This document shows positions 1-4,578 of a stretch of DNA of 6,565 nt, piece after piece; within the stretch, counting starts at the first letter, position 1, and each line of letters starts with the position of its first letter. This stretch comes from Sphingobacteriaceae bacterium (GTDB taxonomy: Bacteria; Bacteroidota; Bacteroidia; B-17B0; Aurantibacillaceae), in the NCBI GenBank assembly GCA_025360355.1, contig JANYCL010000111.1, forward strand, positions 1 to 6,565, given 5' to 3'. The notes beneath the pieces are model-generated. The model was not told where the DNA came from. It did no database searches and saw nothing but the letters and a program-made list of their open reading frames with translations. The translations under genes and the position numbers were made by a program.

Positions 1-333
1 TGTTGGTGTAAGAAGCGTTTCATCATTATTAATTATAGCGAGCAAAAACTTTTCGGTATCTTCAAAACAACCTAAACCGGTTCCTGTAATAATTGCATCA
101 ACATTTTCTAGACCTGCTTCTGTCATTGCGATACGCGCTGCAGAAACTCCCATTTTTATGGCACGTCCCATGCGACGGAGCATATTAGGATTAATATGTT
201 CTTTGTACGAAGGTTCGATCGCTTTAAAAAGATCAGCTTCAGGTTTATTTACATTTTCAAAAAAATAATCTTTCTCAGTCGTGTTTTGCGGCGATATGCA
301 TCCTGATCCTGTTATGTAACCTTTCACTGCCAT
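1..333 (-). CDS. Beta-ketoacyl synthase-like protein, N-terminal part only (runs off the left edge)
   Basis: This is the first 111 codons of a gene starting with ATG at 333-331; the frame is open to base 1. I translated it by hand. It begins MAVKGYITGSGCISPQ, which resembles the first strand and loop of ketosynthases (compare IFISGLGLISAIG in the neighbouring synthase). It continues through a helix-rich segment (INPNMLRRMGRAIKMGVSAA, residues 48-67) to ITGTGLGCFEDTEKF (82-96), equivalent to the conserved Gly-rich strand before the dimer region of the KAS fold. The nucleophile region is beyond the edge, so catalytic competence cannot be judged. The ATG directly abuts the TAA of the upstream ketosynthase (zero gap, same frame), so the two are surely co-transcribed and probably translationally coupled. 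Family knowledge: aryl-polyene and flexirubin loci carry several ketosynthase-like paralogues, and this would be the fourth here. It could be catalytic or a non-catalytic partner. The fold assignment is fairly sure; the role is inferred. Confidence 0.8.
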   Translation of the reverse strand, partial: MAVKGYITGSGCISPQNTTEKDYFFENVNKPEADLFKAIEPSYKEHINPNMLRRMGRAIKMGVSAARIAMTEAGLENVDAIITGTGLGCFEDTEKFLLAIINNDETLLTPT

Positions 334-1527
334 TTATACTTTCGAAAAAATTAAAGATGAACAATTACCACCGAAGCCGAATGAATTTGATAACACATTA
401 TTTAAATTCTGATCCGTCACTTTTGTCACAGGAACCAAACCAAATTCCTGAAGAGGAGTTGTGAAATTTAAATTCGGGAAAATTTTATTGTGTTGTAAAG
501 ATAAAATAGAAATAACAGCCTCAACTCCGGCAGCAGCAGCCAAAGTATGACCAGTATATGCTTTTGTAGAACTGAATTTCGGAATATTATTTCCAAAAAT
601 ATTTACAGTCGCTTTGCTTTCTGATTGATCGTTATTCGGAGTTCCTGTACCATGCATGTTGATATAATCTATTTGCGACGGAGTGAGTCCGCTCATTTCT
701 AAAGCTTGCTGAATTGCAGAAGTTGCTCCTGCTCCATCGGGAGAAGAAGCAGTTTGATGATACGCATCATTTGCATTTGCATAGCCAACGACTTTAGCTA
801 TAGCTTTTCCATTTCTTTTTTTCAAAGAAGTTTCGCTCTCAATAACAAGATAAGCGCCGGCTTCTCCTAAATTTAATCCTTTACGATTTTCATCAAATGG
901 CTTGCACCATTCTTTATCTAAGATCATTAATGTATTAAAACCATTGAATGTAAATTTTGACAAGGAATCAACTCCACCGACAATAACTCTGTCGAGCATA
1001 CCGTGTTTTATCATTCTGCTTCCTAACATTACTGCGTTTGCCGCTGATGAACATGCAGTAGAAATTGTTGTGACAAAATCTTTTATTCCTAAATGATCTG
1101 CTATCTCTTCAGTGCTTTCTCCTGCATCATGAGTGTCCATTACTTTAAGATGCTTCCCTTCATTCACCATTTCACCGAAGAACAATTCTGTTTTACACAT
1201 TCCGCCAACGGTGGTTGAAGAAATTAATCCGGTACGCAAACCGTCGTTTAGATCAATGCCTGAATGTTTCAAAGCTTCTTTCGCTGCAGTAATTCCCAAT
1301 AAAGAAGTACGGTTTAATTTTGGAGAATGATCTCCTATAAGATCCATTAATTGTTCATTAGAGAGTTTTACTTCTCCTAAAACAAATTCATCTTTGTAAC
1401 GTGTTTTTAAATAATTTACTTTTCCAATTCCGGTTTTAGCTTGCGATAAATTAGCATAAGCTTCTGATACATTATTTCCGATCGCTGAGATCAGGCCTAG
1501 TCCGCTTATAAATATGGGTTGTGCCAA
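334..1527 (-). CDS. Beta-ketoacyl-ACP synthase (FabF/KAS II-like), catalytically complete (KS-B)
   Basis: A cytosolic ketosynthase of 397 residues that would condense an ACP-bound extender with a growing acyl chain. The Cys-His-His triad is intact: Cys159 in STACSS, His292 in HGTGTP and His327 in TGHTLAAAAG. The conserved Lys322 (TKAYTGH) and the C-terminal GFGG loop (384-387) are also present, as is the ketosynthase segment CKPFDENRKGLNLGEAG (208-224). Length is close to the usual ~400-410. The start must be TTG at 1527-1525: the codon before it is the ACP stop TAA, the next in-frame Met is residue 61, and the first residues already form the expected N-terminal strand (FISGLGLIS). A purine-rich stretch (AAGGGAAAG, 1541-1533) precedes it. 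The gene follows the ACP with no gap and is followed with no gap by the next ketosynthase-like gene. The dedicated ACP and the second ketosynthase argue for specialised polyene/polyketide synthesis rather than housekeeping FabF, although the sequence alone does not exclude fatty-acid elongation. Confidence 0.93.
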   Translation of the reverse strand: MAQPIFISGLGLISAIGNNVSEAYANLSQAKTGIGKVNYLKTRYKDEFVLGEVKLSNEQLMDLIGDHSPKLNRTSLLGITAAKEALKHSGIDLNDGLRTGLISSTTVGGMCKTELFFGEMVNEGKHLKVMDTHDAGESTEEIADHLGIKDFVTTISTACSSAANAVMLGSRMIKHGMLDRVIVGGVDSLSKFTFNGFNTLMILDKEWCKPFDENRKGLNLGEAGAYLVIESETSLKKRNGKAIAKVVGYANANDAYHQTASSPDGAGATSAIQQALEMSGLTPSQIDYINMHGTGTPNNDQSESKATVNIFGNNIPKFSSTKAYTGHTLAAAAGVEAVISILSLQHNKIFPNLNFTTPLQEFGLVPVTKVTDQNLNNVLSNSFGFGGNCSSLIFSKV

Positions 1528-1785
1528 TTATGCTTTCCCTTGTGATTGAATAAATGTAGCCATGGAGCGAACAGATTCGAAAATTGTTTTTCCATCAGCC
1601 GGATTCTTAATTTTTATCTGATAATACTTTTCAAGTAAAACTATTAATTCTAAAGCATCAATTGAATCTAATCCTAATCCATCACCAAATAAAGCCGCAT
1701 CCGGGTTAATATCTGCAGGTTTAACTTCTGCTAAATTCAATTGTTCTATGATCTGTCCTTTTAGTTTTTCTATTAAAGCATCCAT
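1528..1785 (-). CDS. Acyl carrier protein
   Basis: An 85-residue acyl carrier protein that carries the growing acyl chain on a 4'-phosphopantetheine arm. The attachment Ser41 sits in GLGLDSIDALEL (residues 36-47), the classic DS(I/L) motif at the start of helix II. The preceding loop (PDAALFGDGLGLD) and following acidic helix II (LELIVLLEKYY) fit the four-helix fold. ATG start at 1785-1783, 5 bp after the stop of the chain-length-factor-like gene; its TAA is immediately followed by the TTG of the next ketosynthase. Its position between ketosynthase genes marks it as a pathway-dedicated carrier rather than the housekeeping AcpP, which usually sits beside fabF. The loop before the serine (FGDGLGLDS) differs from the more usual AcpP form (LGADSLDTVE), consistent with a specialised ACP. 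It needs activation by a phosphopantetheinyl transferase, and none is visible in the window. Confidence 0.95.
   Translation of the reverse strand: MDALIEKLKGQIIEQLNLAEVKPADINPDAALFGDGLGLDSIDALELIVLLEKYYQIKIKNPADGKTIFESVRSMATFIQSQGKA
1533..1541 (-). promoter_or_regulatory. Possible ribosome-binding site for the TTG start of KS-B
   Basis: The purine-rich stretch AAGGGAAAG on the minus strand lies inside the last ACP codons and ends 5 nt before TTG 1527 (the TAA stop plus two bases lie between). It is the best Shine-Dalgarno-like sequence near this start. Bacteroidetes rely little on Shine-Dalgarno pairing, so termination-reinitiation at TAA-TTG could also be the mechanism. Confidence 0.3.
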
Positions 1786-1790
1786 AATTT

Positions 1791-2420
1791 CTATTTATAA
1801 AGTTGGTCTAATGCCGCTGCATTAAGAGGTATAAAATTAGTATTTTTAATTGAATCAGAGGCAATTTCTACCAAATAAATAAGCGAATCCGCGTTTCCAT
1901 TATCATAATCAACCCAGCCACAAATAGCTGATTTTGTTTCCTGATCAAAAGTTATTTGCGTGTGATCTATCAATAACTGAGCGTCAAAAGCATCACAAAT
2001 ACAAAAAAGGTTCTCGCCCGTTAATTTATGTTTTATGGCCATTTCGCCAATAACAATATTCGGTAAAGTATATACAAATGTCGCTGGCGAAGGCAAGTAA
2101 TGATCCTTATCATTTATACTTTGTTGGTGAATACGATCGGTATCTAAACTCGATGCTTTATTGGCCATGATAATAGCAGTTGTTTCAGCTTTGTTACGCT
2201 GCAAAAAATCATTTCCTTTTAATGCTGCATCTGATGCGATCAAACCAAGCTTTGATAAATTATCCATCTTATGAAATTTCGGATAATTCATTTCGAAATG
2301 TTTATAGGCATCTGCAAAAAAATAAGATGGAACATCTTGCTTTGGTAACGTTACCTCAACACCCTTCACAACAATGCGGTTGTTTTTAATTCTGCAATAT
2401 GATGTTATAATTAATTCCAT
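1791..2420 (-). CDS. Short ketosynthase-like protein without a nucleophile (chain-length-factor type)
   Basis: A 209-residue protein resembling only the N-terminal half of a ketosynthase; I relate it to the Ketoacyl-synt_2 type 'chain length factor' of aryl-polyene loci. Visible landmarks are MELIITSYCRI at the N-terminus, a helix around MDNLSKLGLIASDAAL (52-67), a strand TTAIIMANKAS (80-90), and SPATFVYTLPNIVIGEMA (111-128) followed by GENLFCICDAFDAQLL (135-150). The last segment aligns with TISTACSSAANAV of the neighbouring synthase; in my ungapped alignment the catalytic Cys falls on Asp143, with Cys140 and Cys142 nearby. There is no HGT(G/A)TP motif, no GHT motif and no C-terminal GFGG loop. 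It is probably a non-catalytic partner that pairs with a ketosynthase and sets chain length (inference). ATG at 2420 follows the upstream TAA after 2 bp. It looks like a complete member of a short family rather than a broken gene, because it has normal start, stop and spacing and no in-frame KAS C-terminus follows. Confidence 0.8.
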   Translation of the reverse strand: MELIITSYCRIKNNRIVVKGVEVTLPKQDVPSYFFADAYKHFEMNYPKFHKMDNLSKLGLIASDAALKGNDFLQRNKAETTAIIMANKASSLDTDRIHQQSINDKDHYLPSPATFVYTLPNIVIGEMAIKHKLTGENLFCICDAFDAQLLIDHTQITFDQETKSAICGWVDYDNGNADSLIYLVEIASDSIKNTNFIPLNAAALDQLYK

Positions 2421-2422
2421 TT

Positions 2423-3556
2423 TTACTTTACAAATAATGCTGCTACGTTACAACCTCCAAAACCCGAAGCAGTTTTCAAAAATGTTTTAATGTTTGATGT
2501 TTGATGTTCTTTAATTAATTCTATTTTTCCACTCACTCCCATTTCCGAAAATCCTGCTGATCTTATTAATTGATCATGACTCGCTGCTTCCAATGTCAGA
2601 ACAGTTTCTAAAACTCCTGCAGCGCCTAAAGTATGTCCGTAATAACCTTTTAAACTATTTACAGGAATATTAATTAGTCCGGCACGTTCAAAAGCAACAG
2701 ATTCCATTTCATCATTGTAAGGTGTAGCTGTTCCGTGTGCGCTGATGGTATCTATTTTAACTTTATTATTTTTTAAAGTTTGTGAAATGCTTTTAAATAA
2801 TCCATCGCCCGTACGTGAAGGTCCTGAGATATGATTCGCATCATTTGCAGAAGCGCCATTTACAATTTGCATTGAAGAATTTGGTAATCCATTTTTATTT
2901 TTTGTAACCAGCAATGTTGCAACTGCTTCTCCTAAGTTTATTCCTTCCCTTCTTGCATCAAAAGGTTTGCAAGGGTTCGGACTCAAAGCATTGAATGATT
3001 TAAAACCACTTACCGTAAATTCTGTTACAAGATCACCGCCGCAGACTAAAACATTTTCATATTGTCCGGCTTTAATTAAACGTTGCGCTGTTATAATGGC
3101 AAGCAAACCGCTTATGCATGCATTTGAAATTACGAGAGGTTTATTAACTGCATTAAAATAATTTGCGATCGCATTTGCCATCGACGATAAATACGCACGC
3201 TCTTTTGAAATGGATTGTTTTATGGAGTTACCTAAGAGATCAATATTTCCTTTTGTCGTAGAATAAATTAAAAGTGTTTTAGGATCTGAGAGAGAAATTC
3301 CGGACTGATCCAAAACATCCTGAATAGAAAGAATACTTAATTTTTCAAGTTTGGAAAATAATACCGCATCTTTAATTTTTTGGGAAGCAGAATTTAATTG
3401 TTCATCAGAAATAATAGATAGACAAAATGTTTCATTCTGTTTTCCGTACTGACAAGGTTTAACACCTAATTTATCAGTGAGAACAGAAGAATAATTTTCT
3501 TTAGAAGTAAAGCCTAAAGGCGATATGATATTGTGATATGAAGTAAAAACTTCCAA
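2423..3556 (-). CDS. Beta-ketoacyl-ACP synthase, catalytically complete (KS-A)
   Basis: A 377-residue ketosynthase, slightly shorter than FabF. The triad is present: Cys147 in NACISG, His274 in HGTATP and His308 in YYGHTLGAAG. Lys303 (SLKGYYGH) and the C-terminal GFGG (365-368) are also there, as is CKPFDARREGINLGEAV (196-212). The nucleophile motif NACISG differs from the TACSS of the second synthase, so the two probably have different substrates or steps. The start has to be TTG at 3556-3554: only five codons separate it from the in-frame TAA of the crotonase, none is ATG or GTG, and the next Met is residue 126. MEVFTSYHNIISPLGF fits the family N-terminus well. It lies 15 bp after the crotonase and 2 bp before the chain-length-factor-like gene, and that adjacency suggests the two form a heterodimer, as KS/CLF pairs do in aryl-polyene systems (inference). 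A hairpin overlaps the translation start region. Confidence 0.92.
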   Translation of the reverse strand: MEVFTSYHNIISPLGFTSKENYSSVLTDKLGVKPCQYGKQNETFCLSIISDEQLNSASQKIKDAVLFSKLEKLSILSIQDVLDQSGISLSDPKTLLIYSTTKGNIDLLGNSIKQSISKERAYLSSMANAIANYFNAVNKPLVISNACISGLLAIITAQRLIKAGQYENVLVCGGDLVTEFTVSGFKSFNALSPNPCKPFDARREGINLGEAVATLLVTKNKNGLPNSSMQIVNGASANDANHISGPSRTGDGLFKSISQTLKNNKVKIDTISAHGTATPYNDEMESVAFERAGLINIPVNSLKGYYGHTLGAAGVLETVLTLEAASHDQLIRSAGFSEMGVSGKIELIKEHQTSNIKTFLKTASGFGGCNVAALFVK

Positions 3557-3562
3557 ACTGAT

Positions 3563-3582
3563 GCGGGAAAATTAGTTTCCGC
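3563..3582 (-). promoter_or_regulatory. Hairpin over the crotonase stop, just before the TTG start of KS-A
   Basis: On the minus strand GCGGAAA pairs with TTTCCCGC through a single bulged C, with a 5-nt loop containing the end of the crotonase stop codon. The 3' side of the stem ends 6 nt before the TTG at 3556. An overlapping 12-bp perfect palindrome, TTTCCGCGGAAA (3576-3587), could form a competing structure. A ribosome finishing the crotonase would melt this stem, so it is a candidate translational-coupling element. It lacks a trailing U-run, so it does not look like a terminator. Folding was judged by eye. Confidence 0.35.
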
Positions 3583-4354
3583 GGAAATTGGCTTTGCGTT
3601 TTTCTAAAAATGCTGATACACCTTCTTTAAAATCGGTTGAACCAAAACTTTTTCCAAACTCTTCAATTTCTACTTCGTAACCATTTTGTTTATTGTTGTA
3701 GCCCGCATTAATTACTTTGATAGCGGTTTTAATTGCAGTAGGAGATTTACTAGCTATTTTAGCAGTGATCTCGAAACATTTATTTAATAATTCTTCCTGA
3801 GTAGTAACATAATTTGCTAAGCCCCATTTGTACGCATCCTGTGCGTTGATCATATCAGCAGTCACGATCATTTCAAACGCTTTTCCTTTTCCTAATATTT
3901 GTGCTAAACGTTGCGTTCCGCCGTAACCGGGAATTACACCTAAACTTACTTCCGGTAATCCCATTTTTGCATTGTCGCTCGCAACGCGAATGTGACAAGC
4001 TAAAGCTAATTCTAATCCGCCACCTAAAGCAAAACCATTAACGGCTGCAATTACAGGCTTCGAATAATTTTCGATAAAATTAAAAATTTTGAAATGTCCG
4101 ATCGAGCTCATTTGTTTTCCTTGCTCAATAGAAAAATTTGCGAACTCAGCGATATCAGCACCCGCAACAAAAGCTTTTGTTCCTGAACCCGTAATAATTA
4201 CTGAACGAATATCTTTTTCATTTTCTGCTTGAACTAATGTTTCATGCAAATTTTCAATTGTCTCTCTGTTCAGAGCATTTAATTTATCGGGACGGTTTAT
4301 GGTAATAACCAAAACACCATTTTTTATTTCGGTTAGAACACTTTCAGAGGTCAT
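3572..4354 (-). CDS. Enoyl-CoA hydratase/isomerase (crotonase superfamily)
   Basis: A cytosolic crotonase-fold enzyme, most likely hydrating trans-2-enoyl-CoA to 3-hydroxyacyl-CoA. Counting 260 residues from the ATG at 4354, both hydratase glutamates are present and 20 residues apart as in classical enoyl-CoA hydratases: Glu115 (GGGLELA) and Glu135 (GLPEVSLG). The oxyanion-hole segments are AGAD (64-67) and GGG (111-113). Also seen are the N-terminal signature RPDKLNALN (21-29), PGYGGTQRL (142-150) and the basic C-terminal helix FLEKRKANF (249-257). Length matches the usual 255-262. Start choice: the open frame extends to a TTG at 4384, but that codon lies inside the -7 promoter element, so ATG 4360 or ATG 4354 is used; 4354 gives the standard length. 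It heads the ketosynthase gene train, 15 bp before KS-A. Its job may be dehydration/hydration in that pathway or ordinary acyl-CoA metabolism; polyene loci normally use hot-dog dehydratases, so the link is uncertain. Confidence 0.92.
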   Translation of the reverse strand: MTSESVLTEIKNGVLVITINRPDKLNALNRETIENLHETLVQAENEKDIRSVIITGSGTKAFVAGADIAEFANFSIEQGKQMSSIGHFKIFNFIENYSKPVIAAVNGFALGGGLELALACHIRVASDNAKMGLPEVSLGVIPGYGGTQRLAQILGKGKAFEMIVTADMINAQDAYKWGLANYVTTQEELLNKCFEITAKIASKSPTAIKTAIKVINAGYNNKQNGYEVEIEEFGKSFGSTDFKEGVSAFLEKRKANFRGN

Positions 4355-4381
4355 GATCATTTCGTTTAATTTTTGTTTCAG

Positions 4382-4414
4382 CAAATATAAGTGTATATCG
4401 TAAATGCAGTTAAA
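4382..4414 (-). promoter_or_regulatory. Bacteroidetes-type promoter for the crotonase-ketosynthase operon
   Basis: On the minus strand TATATTTG (4389-4382) matches the Bacteroidetes -7 consensus TAnnTTTG exactly. A TTTA at 4414-4411, one base off the -33 consensus TTTG, lies 21 nt upstream, within the reported 17-23 range. Transcription would begin roughly at 4378-4374, giving a short A-rich leader of about 20 nt before ATG 4354. It is the only exact match to the -7 motif on this strand that I noticed in the window, and it sits in the only sizeable intergenic space. Confidence 0.6.
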
Positions 4415-4424
4415 AAGTTATCAA

Positions 4425-4510
4425 CCCCGTAGGAACTTTATTCATAAGAGAATGTTTATAATTTAAGGAACTTATTTAATCGAAGAGAGTATTGGAAAGA
4501 TCCTACGGGG
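4425..4510. repeat. Inverted repeat, 15-bp arms (14/15 matching), 56-bp centre
   Basis: Left arm CCCCGTAGGAACTTT (4425-4439) and right arm AAAGATCCTACGGGG (4496-4510) are reverse complements with one mismatch; the outer 10 bp are perfect. The GC-rich ends stand out in an AT-rich spacer. The centre contains a second AGGAACTT copy (4466-4473) in direct orientation to that of the left arm, and a small ATTC/GAAT stem (4440-4453). Immediately outside, GGGCAGGCCC (4508-4517) is a further short self-complementary stem. It sits between the kinase stop and the operon promoter. Possibilities are a small REP/MITE-like dispersed element or a structured 3' end for the kinase transcript; no transposase or target duplication was seen. 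The structure is certain; the function is unknown. Confidence 0.6.
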
Positions 4511-4578
4511 CAGGCCCTTTTAGTATCCTAGAATCATTCTTAACTTGTTTCAGAATCTTTCACGGCATGAAGCTTAAA

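Noticed and set aside
902..1330. Short plus-strand open frames at 902-1096 and 1133-1330
   Set aside because: They lie antisense inside KS-B, which has complete catalytic motifs; they have no recognisable domain.
1791..2420. Pseudogene: a ketosynthase truncated by a frameshift or stop
   Set aside because: The next gene is an intact ACP 5 bp downstream, no KAS C-terminal motifs follow in any frame, and short ketosynthase-like chain-length factors are a known family.
2491..2504. Tandem 7-bp repeat TGTTTGA x2
   Set aside because: It lies in coding sequence of KS-A near a non-conserved C-terminal stretch; two copies of a 7-mer are expected by chance in AT-rich DNA.
4382..4384. TTG as start of the crotonase (270 residues)
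   Set aside because: It is embedded in the -7 promoter element and the extra 10 residues are not part of the crotonase fold; ATG 4354 or 4360 fits better.
4425..4510. Rho-independent terminator of the kinase gene
   Set aside because: The loop of 56 bases is too long and the first T-run on the minus strand starts some 9 nt beyond the arm; not a canonical terminator, so reported as a repeat.
4501..4513. TCCTACGGGGCAG resembles the conserved 16S rRNA segment around the common 341 priming site
   Set aside because: The match covers only about a dozen bases and the flanks are not rRNA; it is explained as the right arm of the inverted repeat.
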